This document shows, piece by piece, positions 10,355 through 22,800 of a DNA stretch of 64,000 nucleotides. Every line of letters starts with the position of its first letter. The stretch's first letter is position 1. This stretch comes from Brachypodium distachyon. Taxonomy: Eukaryota; Streptophyta; Magnoliopsida; Poales; Poaceae. The stretch covers positions 10,262,613 to 10,326,612 of the forward strand of contig NC_016135.3 of the NCBI RefSeq assembly GCF_000005505.3, written 5' to 3'. Position numbers and translations under genes: made by a program. The notes under the pieces were generated by a model that saw only the letters and a list, made by a program, of their open reading frames with translations, was not told where the DNA came from and did no database searches.

Positions 10355-11669
10355 ATGGATTCGGACGACGAAGAGATGCTCGCCGCGCTTGTTGACGAGG
10401 AAGTCGCCGTTGCCGATGATGTTGCCTCCGACGGTGAATAGGAACATCAACTCATCGGTTTGTCGCTTCTTGCCCTCATCGCTGAAGATGCAGAGCCGCC
10501 GGGAAGGGGAGGATTGAGGAAGGGCCGCCGCAAGAGCAAGGCCAGGCAAAGGATGGAAGGCTACCGCATGTTATACGCTGACTACTTCGCCGATGATCCA
10601 TTGCATAACGATGTGATCTTTCGATGCCGATTCAGAATGTCTCGGAAGCTTTTTTTGAAGATCACCGAGTACCTCCGGGAGTACGACGATTACTTCAAAT
10701 TGAAGAGGAACGCCGTCGGCACACTCGGTTTCACATCAATTCAGAAATGCACGGTATCCCTCCGTTTGCTTGCTTATGGAATTTCTGCGGATACACAGGA
10801 CGACTACCTCCACATGGCCGAGTCCACGGCCATCGATTGCATGTACAAGTTCTGTAGGGCAACTGTGGTGGTGTTTGGAGAGCAGTACTTGAGGACACCC
10901 ACTGCAGAAGACATAACTCGGATCATGTCACAGAATGCAGAAAGAGGATTCCCAGGTATGCTTGGCAGCATCGACTATATCCATTGGTCATGGAAGAATT
11001 GTCCATTTGCACACCAGGGCATGTAAAAGCCACAAAGGATCATGCAGTGTGGTGCTTGAGGCGGTGACCGATCAGGATCTGTGGATTTGTCATGCCTTCT
11101 TCGGTATGGCAGGATCGCATAATGACATCAATGTGCTGCAATGCTCGAATGTGTTTGCCAAGCTTGTTGGAGGCACTACTCCTCCGGTGAACTATGAGTT
11201 CAATGGCCATGTGTACAACAAGGGATACTACCTGGCAGATGGCATCTATCCAAGATGGTCGACCTTTGTGAAGATAATCTCAAACGCACCCACAGGAGGA
11301 GGAAGATCTTGGTTTGCGATGCAACAGGAAGCATGCAGCAAGGATGTTGAGCGGTCATTTGGTGTGTTGCAGGCTCGATTTGCCATTGTCCGGTACCCTT
11401 CTCTCACTTGGTCGAAAGATCAGATGTGGGAGGTCATGACTGCCTGTGTGATCATGCACAACATGATCATCGAGAGCGAGCGGGAATGTCCGGTGTTTGA
11501 CACTGAACCATATGAACGGATGGGTCCTCTAGCCAATGTCAATCACCAGGTGCCGTCTGCCTTTGCTGCTTTCCTCGCCCGGCAGCAAGAAATTCGAGAC
11601 GCTGGTACTCATCAGCAGCTTCAAGATGATCTGGTCGAGCATTTGTGGAGGCTCCGAGGAAACATCTAG
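10355..11669 (+). pseudogene. PIF/Harbinger DDE transposase (DDE_Tnp_4), broken
   Basis: The transposase would cut and rejoin element ends in the nucleus. The chosen start is ATG 10355 (MDSDDEEM, the usual acidic start of this grass family). It is in frame with the main ORF except for a TAG at 10439-10441 (codon 29). After the helix-turn-helix-like region (about 10570-10900) the catalytic domain has all three acidic residues: Asp in GSID (about 10966-10977), Asp in SHNDIN (about 11116-11133) and Glu in VERSFG (about 11347-11364). A 2-base deletion near 11023-11031, after NCPFAHQGM, shifts the frame. Downstream the frame is open to TAG 11667-11669. With two lesions it cannot make an active protein, but the domain is otherwise well kept, so inactivation looks fairly recent. 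Confidence 0.9.
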
Positions 11670-11908
11670 TTTTTCTTATTTATTTGCTTGAATTTGATTA
11701 AATTTGTTTGAAATATGATTCAAAACTTATCAAACATTGTGCTTGTTTCAATTTGCAATGTTTATAAAATTTCGTTTGGGAGGCGTTTGGGGGCGCCGAC
11801 TGAGAACCGGTTGGACCTTAAAAACAAATTCTACCCGGCGCCCTCCAATACGCCAAAAAAAGTGACAGACCGGACGCCAAATGGAGGGCGCGGCTGGAGA
11901 TGCTGTAA

Positions 11909-12164
11909 GTGCCATAGTACAGCAGCAGCCAGCAGCCTTACGTGTGGCTCGTGAGTTGTGAGACACTCAGCCACTCAGAAGCAGGAAAGTAGCACACATG
12001 ACACTGCCTAGCCACACTAGAGCACTTGCAGATGCAGACTTGCATACAAAACAAAGCATTCAGTAGAGCAGCATAGGATGCGGACGCCAGCTTCTTGCTC
12101 GACTCCGACTGACCGCCTCTATGGTTGTAGGGCGCCGCCCGCATCTGCTCTCGCACTGGAAGGG
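11909..12164. other. short gene-free interval
   Basis: 256 bases between the Harbinger element and the gypsy LTR. No feature recognised. Confidence 0.3.
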
Positions 12165-12973
12165 TGTTGGGAGGATGACCCCAGGTAGGGTCATGACGAC
12201 ACATATTGGTCGGATTAGCGAGAGCAAGGCCGACGTAAGCAAGTACGCCGGTATTTTTGAGCCGACTTTATAACAGGCCGGCATATCAAGAGGGTGCCGG
12301 CATCTTTAGTTTGTCTTATGTGATTGCAGGACAAGCACGGACTATCTAATCTCGGCTAGGACGGGATACGCCAACGGTCTTATCCTGATCGCATGGCTTA
12401 AAGTAAAACAACGCTTCCTTTATGATGGAAAAGCAATCGTTGCTCACGTCGTTGTGCTGGACGACTACACAATGACGTGCCGTAGAAGGACAAGTGACGA
12501 AGGCTGGGGCGTGGCTACAGTGCGCGCCGCCTGGCTATACGTAAAGCACAAAGCAGCATTGTCCCCTCTCGGACAATCCGGAGAGGACCACGAGCGTACC
12601 TGGCAGGCCCGGGAGTAATAATGGTTTGCTTTCGGCCCACATGTCAGTGCGACATCTTTAGCCTATAAATAGAGGCTCTACCCCTCCTATGAGAGGGGTT
12701 CCTCTCTTACACATTAGGAGTTCTCCTTCTTCTTCTTCCTCCTCTAGACACAGCTCAAGGAGCACCATTGTAGCCTCTTGTATCTCGGCTAATACAAACA
12801 AAGCAGGAGTAGGAGTTTTACCTTATCTAGAGGGCTCCGAACCTGGGTAAATCACCGTGTGTTCTTACTTTCGTCCGTGGTTTCTACTGCGCCATCCCTC
12901 CTCCGGATCCTCCTTCGTCCATTGGCCCCATCTTAAGCCATCCTATGGCATCTGCCGTGACACCACCACGACA
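12165..12973 (+). repeat. 5' LTR of the gypsy element
   Basis: Starts TGTTGGGAGGATGACCCC and ends in CA just before the primer-binding site. About 809 bp. Its first 280 bases match 24643-24927 with many substitutions and small indels. It contains a TATA box at 12664-12671. Confidence 0.85.
12664..12671 (+). promoter_or_regulatory. LTR promoter TATA box
   Basis: TATAAATA in the context GCCTATAAATAGAGG, followed within about 40 bases by a pyrimidine-rich stretch. This is the expected U3/R promoter position. Confidence 0.65.
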
Positions 12974-12994
12974 GTTGGCGCCCACCGTGGGGCC
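12974..12994 (+). other. primer-binding site region
   Basis: GTTGGCGCCCACCGTGGGG directly after the LTR end matches the stereotyped primer-binding region of grass gypsy elements. I do not assign the tRNA. Confidence 0.65.
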
Positions 12995-13294
12995 AGCAGC
13001 GGCACTGGCTGGAGTCTTCATCCGGACGGGAAGCTTCCTCATCATCGGAGAGCGTGTCGTCTCCGGTTTGGTCCAGAGATTCGGCTCTCTGGGCTTCATC
13101 GACAACAACGCAGGTTGCTTCAACAACGTGCCACTTCCCTGCGCAGGCCGCTTCATCAACTTGGGTATGCACGAGGTCTACATCGCCACTGAAACTCCTT
13201 GCAGGTATCCCGAGCAGGTGGTGGTGGCCGAGGATCCTCCCGCCATCTGCACGGTTCGCGGTCGGCATGTCGACTGCCCCGCTAGCCATGTAGA

Positions 13295-15362
13295 GGTCAT
13301 GATGACGGCTCAAGGCGGCGATGCTGGTAAAGGCACTGCAGAAAGCGCCGGACTCCCGAGCAAGTCTGGCAGAATGGCGCGACCCCCAATGGAGAAGCCG
13401 GAGAACATCGCTGCTCAGGCTGGCACATCCGCTACACCGGCAAAGCCGACTCTGCTCCAGGCCGCCATCGAGAGGCTGACGTTGCCTGTGGCTCCAAACG
13501 CTAAGTCGGCCCAGCTGCAGGCTGAGTTGGAGTTGGAACGCCAAAACCTGCTGCAGGAAGCTGTCGACATGGCTCGTGCTTGGCAGGAGCTCGAGATTTC
13601 ACTTCGTGAGTATAACAAAGCTCATGGTCTCAATCTACTGCAGTGCACAACCCTAGCCGAGTTGGGGAAATGCGTAACCGTGGCAGAAATTTGAATGCCG
13701 AGATAGTTAGGGATGGCAGAGCCATGCCTGTTGTGTCGGCACTAAAGCCGAAATATAGCACCCCTGTTAAGAACCTCAGGGCAGCCGAGGCTGCAGCAGA
13801 AGAGTTGCCGAATCTCACGAGAGAGGCACTCCGACTACAATAGTTGCGTGTGAAGGAGTTGCTTTGCACGGCTAACGAGCAAAACGAGGCGTACATGAGG
13901 TTGCACGGCAAGCCCGGTGCATCTCAGATCATTCACTCGGCGGCAGGCGCTGGCGGCCGGGCCGACAAGCAAGCGTCTTCACCTGGTGGTAGACGGGATA
14001 AGAGTGTCAACTCCGGCCGAGACAAGCGGCTAGATCATTACGATCCGGCATTAGCTGGAAAGCAAATGGTCAGGCGAGTTGATGATGGTCAAAGTGGCCT
14101 ACATCTCCGCGACAATCGCCGAGATCCACAGGAGCGACACTCGGCAGGTCATGGATGCCAACCTCGGGGTCCGGCGCCCAATACTGATGCAGGTCAGCAG
14201 GGTGCCGGGCACAACCCCATGTATCGAGGTGCAGATCGCCGACACGACCGTTACAACGACGGATACTCGGCCATGGGAGATGAAGGCTATCTCAGGCGAG
14301 AGCGTGACAATGTCGGCCCGCTTGGAGCCTGAGTGGGAAACCGGCAAGTGTCGCTGCTAGATGCCCGACATCGGCTCGATAGAATCTACCTGTCGGAACT
14401 TCTGGAAGAGCAAGACCCTCTGGGACCGCGTTGTTTCGCTCACCAACCCAGGGTTTCCAGCTACCCATGGGCACGAGAACATATGACGGCAGCACAAAGC
14501 CGGAAGACTGGTTGGAGGATTATGTCACTGCAGTGCATGTGCAGGTGGCAATCGCAGGTGGGTAGTACGTTATGTACCCCAAATGCTGGTAGGGCTAGCC
14601 AGGATCTGGTTGGATAATCTGTCGGAGGGCGGCATCAATTGCTGGATAGATTTTGAGAAAGATTTTGTCAGCAACTTCACCAGCACCTACAAGAGGCCTA
14701 ATCGCCTTCGGCAACTGTCCATGTGCAAGCAAAGGGACAACGAGACTGACCGAGACTACCTGACAAGATGAAATAACCTCCGCAACTCATGTGATGGGAT
14801 AGTGGAGTCACAGGCCATAGCATGGTTTGCCCAAGGATACCGACATGGCAGCATGTTGTGGCAGAAGCTGCAGAGGGAAATGCCGGCCACTTTGTCCGAG
14901 ATGATCAAGATTGCGGACATGTATGCGTTGGGTGACCCAACGCAGGCATCGCTGATGCCGGCAGAGCAACACAGAGAGCAGCCAACATACAATCCTGCCG
15001 GAGCATTCCGGAGAAATGATCATCAAGATCATCGGAACAAAAGAAGTGACGATAGGCCGGATTACCGGTATGGGCCAGCCCATGTGGCAGCCACTCAAGA
15101 TCAACCTGATGCCGGCCCTAGCCAACGTCCGAAGACTGGAAATCAGCAATGGGCCAAAAAAGGAGAACAGAAGAAGCCATGGCAAGACAAGCAAAAGTAC
15201 ACGTTCGAGATGATACTTGATCAGCCTTGTCGTTTCCACACGACCAATCGCAGCAAGCCGGCGAATCACACAACCCGGCAATGCAGTTGGATGCAGCGGA
15301 CCGAAAAGGGTGAGGCAAGTCGGCTGCCCCCTCCTCCGCCACTCACAGGCGCTAATGCTTAG
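13295..15362 (+). pseudogene. gag, decayed
   Basis: Gag forms the particle shell. The Retrotrans_gag-type core is spread over frames. From 14583 the frame reads LARIWLDNLSEGGINCW and a FEKDFVSNF block. A TGA at 14769-14771 interrupts it, then the same frame continues through QAIAWFAQGY and IADMYALGDPTQ to 15362. A Cys/His segment (CRFH...NH...C, about 15230-15285) corresponds to the reduced zinc motif of Tat gag proteins. Upstream frames (12945-13694, 13844-14332) are acidic/Gln-rich gag N-terminal pieces joined by frameshifts. Confidence 0.7.
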
Positions 15363-15611
15363 ATTCAAGGACCCCCTCCAGCAAACAATGCTGTCAATCA
15401 GGCAGAAGACCAAGGCATCCCGGAATATGGAGGAAGAAACAAATACAAGGAGCATCACCAAAGCTACATGAGTTTTATCACGGAGCCAACCGACAAGCAG
15501 AGCCACCGTCGGCGTGAGATGGGAGTCAATGCTGTCATGCCGGCAGTGCCGAAATTCATGTACTGGTCGGAGCAGGAGCTTTGATGGAACCGGGCTGATC
15601 ATCCTAAAGTC

Positions 15612-18600
15612 ATGCCGAATCCTGGTGGTTATGCTCTGGTGGTCGACCCGACACTCATTGGGCCTGACATAAATGTCAAGTTCACTCGAGTTCTCATTGA
15701 TAATGGGAGCAGCATAAACATCATGTACCGAGACACGATGCTCAAACTCGGCTTGAGCCTAGCCGGACTACCTTCCACAGTCCAAGGAGACAAAGAAGAT
15801 ACCGGTTGACAGTGAGTTCCCGGACCGCACCGTCATCATTTGTGCCGGCCTGAATGAGAAATAGGAAGGTGAGCTCACCAACTTCCTCCGTGAGAATCGG
15901 GACATCTTCGCATGGTCAAACCAAGACTTGCCAGGTGTACTGAGGGAGTTGGCTGAGCACTCATTGCATGTCAGGCCAGACGCAAGACCGGTGAAGCGGC
16001 CCCTTCGACGCTTCACCAATGACAGAAGGAAAATTATATCGGAAGAGATATCCCGGCTTCTAGCTGCCGGCTTTATCATGGAAGTGTTGCATCCTGACTG
16101 GTTGGCCAACCCGGTCATGGTCGAGAAGAAGAAAAATGACTCAACTGCTGCCAAGGTGTGGCGCATGTGTATCGACTACACTAGCCTGAACAAGGCGTGC
16201 CCTAAAGATCCTTTTCCGTTACCTCGGATCGATCAAGTGATCGACTCCACTGCCGGGTGTGAGTTGTTGTCTTTTGTAGATGCGTACTCTGGTTTTCACC
16301 AGATACCGCTGAACCCTAATGATCAAATAGAGACATCATTTATCACCCCATTCGGGGCTTATTGCTATCGTACTATGCCGTTTGGTTTGAGAAATGCAGG
16401 GGCTACTTACGAAAGGTGCATGCAGAAATGCTTGCACGACCAACTCGGCAGAAACGTGCAGGTATATGTCGACGATGTCGTCATAAAAACCAAAGAAAGC
16501 ATCACGCTGCTGGATGATATCCGAGAAACATTTGCAAACTTGTGGAGATTCCGAATGAAACTAAACCCGGCCAAGTGCACATTCGGTGTGCCGGCAGGAA
16601 AGCTATTCGGATTCCTGGTGTCAAGCCGAGGTATAGAAACAAATCATGTGAAAATTTCCGCCATAAAGAGAATGAAGCTGCCGAAATGTCTCAAAGATGT
16701 GCAAAAATTCATTGGATGCTTAGCATCATTAAGTCGTTTCGTTAGTCGGCTGGGTGAAAAGACAATGCCTTTATACCAGCTGATTAAGAAAACCGACAAA
16801 TTTGTGTGGACACAACAAGCAGAGGTAGCCTTCCAAGAGCTGAAGAAGATGATCGCTACGGCGCCGATATTAGCCTCGCCAATGGTGCAAGAGCCAATGT
16901 TGTTGTATATAGCAGCAACAAACTGAGTTGTCAGCGCCGTCATAGTGGTGGAGAGAGATGAAGACGGCAAGTTGGTACAGAGGCCGGTATATTACTTGAG
17001 TGAGGTGTTGTCATCATCAAAACAGAATTATCCTCATTACCAGAAGATGGCGTACGGTGTTTATATGACGGCAAAGAAGCTGAAGCATTATTTTGATGCA
17101 CACCAGATCCGGGTAATATGTGAAGCGCCTATCTCAGAAATCATGAGCAATAAAGATGCAAGCAGCCGAATAGCTAAATGGGCTATTGAGTTAGCACCCT
17201 ACACAGTGCAGTATGACAGAAGAGATGCTATGAAGTCTCGAGACTTAGGCGCTGGCGGATTTCCTGGTGGATTGGGCCGAGATGGAATATGAACCACCAC
17301 CACCTTAAACCAGTTATTGGAAAATGCATTTTGATGGCTCCAAAATGAAAAGCGGGCTTGGCGCCGGCATAGTTCTCACCTCGCCCAAGCATGACCAGTT
17401 GAAGTATTTGTTACAGATTCATTTTGCGGCATCTAACAACGTCGCCGAGTATTAGGCGCTTGTTCATGGACTGAAGATGGCCAAAGAGATCGGTGTTCGC
17501 CGGATTCAATGCTTCGGTGATTCCGACTTGGTGGTCCAGCAAGCCTCTGGTAATTGGGATGCGTTGGATGTCAACATGGAACTATATCGCTTTCATGTGC
17601 AGAAGATCAGTGGTCACTTTGAAGGGTGTGAATTCCATCATATACCACGGGCGGAGAACGAGGCTGCCAACACTTTGTCGAAGCTAGGATCAACGCGGCA
17701 GGCCATCCCGGCCGGCATCGCGTTGGAACATTTGCGCAAGCCGTCAATCAAGCCGTCACCAGAATTGGAATCGATATTTATTCCGGCAAGCTCAGAAGCT
17801 GACGTCACTCCAATGGATATTGACAGTGGCAGTGGTTCCGGCAACCCGGAGACTGAGCGTGCTAACTCGGCCGAGGCAATGGCGGTTGAACCAATGGACG
17901 TAGACGAGCCAGTTTTTGTAACTCGTCCAGTGCCGGCTCGGGCACAACCAATAATGTCGTAACTCAAAGATGGGAGTTTGCCGGAAGAGGAAGTGTCGGC
18001 AAGGAAAATTCAGAGAAGAGCAAAAGCATACACCATTATCAATGGAGAGCTATATAAGAGAAGTGTCACTAATGTATTACAACGTAGTGTTGAGCCAGAA
18101 GAAGGACAAGAAATCCTCCGGGATATTCACCAGGGGGTGTGTGGTCATCATGCATCCTCAAGTACATTGGTGGCCAAGGCATTTCGGCACGGTTTCTACT
18201 GGCCGAGTGCATTACAGGAGGCGGAAGATATGGTGAGGAAGTGCAACGGTTGCCAGAGGTATGCCATCAAGATTCATATGCTAGCATCTGAGCTCAAGAC
18301 CATCCCAATCACTTGGCCATTTGTTGTTTGTTGTTTGGTGTTTGGATATGGTGGGGCCCTTCAAGCGGGCACGAGGAGCCATGACGCATATCTTGGTCAT
18401 GGTGGACAATGTCACCAAATGGATTGAAGTGAAGCCAATACGGAAGTGTGACGGCAAGACCGCAGTGTCGTTTTTGAAGGATATCATCTTAAGATACGGC
18501 TACCCACACAACATCATCACGGATAATGGAACAAACTTCGCAGAAGGGCCTTTTGCGCGGTTCTGCGCAGAAAAGAAAATCCGGCTTGATGTCGCCTCAG

Positions 18601-19225
18601 TAGCACATCCTCAGTAGCACATTCTCAGTCCAACGGGCAAGTTGAGAGGGCAAACGGCATGGTCTTAGCAGGCATAAAACCTCGGCTAATTGAGCCCCTG
18701 GAACGCACTCCAGGATGCTGGCTAGATGAGCTCCCGGCCGTATTGTGGAGTTTCAAGACAACCCCAAATCGTTCCACAGGCTATATGCCATTCTTCCTTG
18801 TATACGGAGCGGAAGTTGTATTACCAGCCGACATCGAACATGACTCTCCGCGAGTGACCATGTATACGGAAGCCGAGGTAAAGGAAACCCGGGAAAATGA
18901 TGTCGACCTGCTCGAAGAAGCACGGGAATTGGCCTTATCCCGGTCAGCCATCTATCACCAACACGTTAGGCGTTATCACAGCTGGAAGGTAAATCCGGGG
19001 GTGTTCCGGGAAGGAGATCTCGTGCTCCGGCTTGTGCAGCGTACGGTCGGCATGCATAAATTGACACCTCCATGGGAAGGACCCTTCATTGTGAGAAAAG
19101 CGCTGCATAATGATTCGTACTATCTTATAGATGCGCAGGACCCCAACGCAAATAGGATGGACAGATCAGGCGAGGAAACCAAGAGGCCATGGAATGTAGC
19201 TTTGCTTCGTCCATTCTATACTTGA
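15612..19225 (+). pseudogene. pol (protease, RT, RNase H, integrase), decayed
   Basis: Protease: VLIDNGSSINIMY near 15690-15726, the Asp-x-Gly-Ser active site with Asn in the second place. Homology then jumps to just before reverse transcriptase, so the linker seems deleted near 15800. Reverse transcriptase: 15928-16926, with YVDDVVIKTK at about 16465-16494. In-frame stops are TAG near 15861 and TGA at 16924-16926. RNase H follows (to about 17220), then a second RNase H-like block (17330-17700: HFDGSK, SDLVVQQ, ENEAANTLSKLG). Integrase has the zinc H-H-C-C region (about 18140-18260), a frameshift near 18320, Asp of LDMVGPF, Asp of TDNGTNF and Glu in the VERAN-like block, then a frame ending at 19225. 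No chromodomain. Confidence 0.85.
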
Positions 19226-19876
19226 GAGATGAGTATTTGTATCGTTTTTCTCCTTATGTCGAGTATTTTGAAACAATGAATTATCCGCTGGGTTCTTAAA
19301 AGAAACTCAGGGACTCGCATGTTATATGAAAGTTGTGTTGCATTTATCTATTTTGTATGTCGGCCTGGCTTGATTGTGTAATCTTATTTCGGTCTAGTAG
19401 TGTGTCAGTACTAAAAACTCCCTCTATGACTTAGCTGTTGTCCGCAACCCGGCTTCATGGCAAGCTGGAGCATGAGTACGAAGTTATTGAACACATGAAA
19501 AGTTATTGTGGAAATAAGCAAACGAGCGAGCCGAGATGCGCGTCATATTCTCTAACCCAGCATTCTTTTTCTATACCGGGAATTTCTAGGCAAATTTCAT
19601 GAGTTTAAGATTTTTTGAAAGTTCTATTCTATGACTTCGTGATTCATACGTCGAACGCCGACAAGGCAGACAAAGAGCCAAGGTCATATAATTTAACCAA
19701 TGGAAAACTAAACTCAAGGACTCGGCTGGGAACTCGATAACTTGTGGCATAAACTATTTTCCACCATTGTGTATCACAATAAGACTACTTCAAAGTATTT
19801 ACATCTGCACTCGGCATCCCGGGGATCTAGCAATTTTTTTAAAAAAAACTTTTTGCCGACATCAATGGGCACGGAT

Positions 19877-22800
19877 TCAGGTTGTAGGATCGTTGGTGCC
19901 GGTGCTCGGAGCATCTGTCTCGGCGGGAGGTGGCTCGGCGACAATCTCTTCATCCACGTCCTCTTCTTCTTCTTCCTCGGCCGCCTCTTCGTCTGCGTCT
20001 GATCTCGGACCCTCCACAAAGGAATGCACATCGGCATATTGGATAAAGGAGTAGGCCGCTCTTGACGTTTGGCAGTCAACTCTGGATCCAAGAGGAAGGG
20101 AGAGTCGGCGTGCATGCACAGCACGTTGAGGTTAATGCCACGTACCAAGAAAGTACGAAGTACAGTGCCTCGTCGGCGCCGACATGAGCGTCCGCCTCCC
20201 GCCACTCGCTGAGCCGATCCTCCCCCTCCAGAAGACGCCTGGCCAAGTCCGAGATGGCACTCGGCGCTTCCTCTCCCGGCCAAAGAGCTCCGAAGACGCA
20301 GATGCCAGCATTGAGCATGTCGATCCCGAAAGTCTTCAATGGCTTGACACGGGTCCAGATGCTGATAAGATAGTTGTCCACATCGTATTCTGATGGCTAT
20401 GCCTTGGAGGAATCCCTCTTCCCGCGAGCTTCGATCATGGCAGCTTGAGCAGCCTTAGTATAGTGCGGGAAGATTTCTGCCAGAAAAAGAGAAGTGATGA
20501 TGAATCCCGGCATATTGCTATTGTCGGTCGAATGATCAAAGGAAAAGATTCGGGTTATGGCAACTTACTGCCTAGCAATCCGTCTATCTTGCCGAGATCC
20601 CGTGTGCACACGGCTAGCATATGTGTGCTCTCGGTCATCTCCTGTTGAGCAACGGTGGCTCGGGTCTCGGCTTCGGCGAGAAGATCTTTATATTTTTGTA
20701 CTTCGCCTTCCAGGTGGATCTTCTTGTCGGCTTGCGCAGAAAGCGCCGAGGTAAGTTGGGCTACCTCGGCCTTATGCGCCTCCCCTTGCGCTTCAATTTG
20801 CACCCTTAGCCAGGCCACCTCATCTCGATGCTGCTCCACCAGTTGAGTCTTCTCCTCTATTTTGAAGACATGGGTTAAAAGTATTCAAGACAAGAATAGA
20901 TGCAGTCCGAAATACGGAATGAGTCATACCTTGCACCTCCGTGACGCGCTTCAGCAGCTCCGACACTTGTGCATCATCCCCGGCTGTTTATGTTGGCGCA
21001 CGTTAGTTTTGAAAGTACATATGCAACTCACTCTTGTTTCGCTGCTCGGCCACCAAAGCCTTGTGCTTGTCCACCAATTTCTGGTGCGACGCAAGTAGGA
21101 TTTTGAAGATCGCGTTGCGTTTATTCATACAGTTCTGCAAGCAAGTGATCCATAATCAATTTTTGCATAATGGTTCAGATCTCTTATAGCAGATCAAACC
21201 TGAATCTCGGGGAATAGTGTTTGAAGCAATTATTAAAAGCTTCAGGCCGACTATTCTAAACTCGACCTAGATCTCGGGGAATAGTGTTTGAAGTAATTTT
21301 AAAGCTTCAGGCCGATTATTCTAAACTCGACCTGAATCTCGGGGAATAGTGCTTGAAGTAATTTTAAAGCTTCAGGCCGACTATTCTAAACTCGACCTGA
21401 ATCTCGGGAAATAGTGTTTGAAGTAATTTTAAAGCTTGAGGCCGACTATTCTAAACTCGACCTGAATCTCGGGGAATAGTGTTTGAAGTAATTTTAAAAC
21501 TTGAGGCCGACTATTCTAAACTCGACCTGAATCTCGAGGAATAGTGTTTGAAGTTTTTTCCGAGATAAGCTTCAGGCCGATTATTTCTTACTCGCTCTAA
21601 ACCTCGGGGACTAGGAATATATATGCTAAAGGCAGAATAAAAAACTTCAAGAGATTTTCGTACCTTGGCAGCTCGGCTAGATTCCAACAACGCAACTCTC
21701 GCCTAGAACATCCGGGCCGCCACCGACTCTGGGGTCGCTGCCATGGGAGATGGTCCCACCAGAGCATTTTGCTGTGCCGTTTGGAGCGTGCTGGAGTTAA
21801 CTTCGTAACTGTCGGCGCTGTTCCAATCCATGGCGTAGTGGCCAAGGGACCCCTAGCTATGCCCGCTTGTTGTCCTCAGAGGAACTCCTTGAGTACCCCG
21901 GAATGACGGCAGGCCGAATGAACTCAGAGGCTGCTGTCCCGCCGGAATGGCGGAGCTCCTAGTCTTCTTCGCCCGGGCGGCCGCTATCTGTGTCGGTTGC
22001 GGTGGCTGCTGTGGCGGCGGTGATGCTGTTGCCTGAGGCTGTTGAGGCTGCGGAGCTGGCTGACGAGGAGGATCCGCTGCCAATGGTTGTGGCTGCGCAA
22101 CAGGCGCTGCCGACGAAGTAGCAGTCCCGGCCGCAGATGTCTCGTCTTGGGCGACGCTCGAAGCATCGATGCCGGGGCCGACCTCCTGAACGGGGGACGC
22201 CGGGTCTGCGGCAGTCTCGGTTTCTCCCGTGGCCTGAGCAGAAGGCTCTGCACGCGGAGACGAGGTGGCTGGGATTTCGGATGCGATGTAGGTCTTGGAC
22301 TGGGTGGCAGTCAGAGCCTCCCTACAGAAACGGAATGTTGTCACTTTCATGTCAGTCAAGAAGAGATACCGACATTCAAAGTTGAAATAGCATGAGGCTT
22401 ACCCGACGACCATTGGTTTCGGCTTCGGTTGCCGGCCAGCAGTTTTCTTCTATTTCATGGTCCTCCGAAGCTCTGTATCGGCAATGCGCTTCTCACCTGC
22501 CGACACCAGAGCAGAAGCAGGGGCCGCGGCAGAAGTCGGATCATCCAAGTCAGCTATTCCCGGACAAAAACAGGCGTAAGCACTTCGAAGATAAGAGCTA
22601 AAATATCAACGAGATGGGGTCGGAAATTATTACCTATGGCACGCCTAGGGCCGGCATGAGGAATCGGCATGTGATCCTCAGAGTCCGGGTCTTCCAAGTC
22701 GGCTCCCAGACGGTTAGGAAAGAAGCGTTTGTCCGGCTCATGCCCGTCCTCGTTGCGTTGGAGTGTAAATTTCTGCACAAGAACATAAAAGTTACGCCAA

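Larger units (their letters stand above)
9921..11905 (+). mobile_element. PIF/Harbinger transposon, complete but defective
   Basis: 1985 bp with a TAA duplication at 9918-9920 and 11906-11908. The ends are GGGCATCTC (left) and, inverted, CAGCATCTC (right), followed by weaker subterminal similarity. It carries a single transposase gene with a premature stop and a frameshift. No separate Myb-like ORF was recognised. The left side holds an 18-base G run. Confidence 0.85.

Noticed and set aside
10193..10549. 118-codon minus-strand ORF in the Harbinger element
   Set aside because: Reverse shadow of the GC-rich transposase leader and N-terminus.
14808..15602. 264-codon minus-strand ORF opposite gag
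   Set aside because: Not part of the known antisense gene, which begins downstream of pol; no recognisable domain.
21202..21612. CRISPR-like array
   Set aside because: Units are fully repetitive without unique spacers, and the DNA is plant nuclear.
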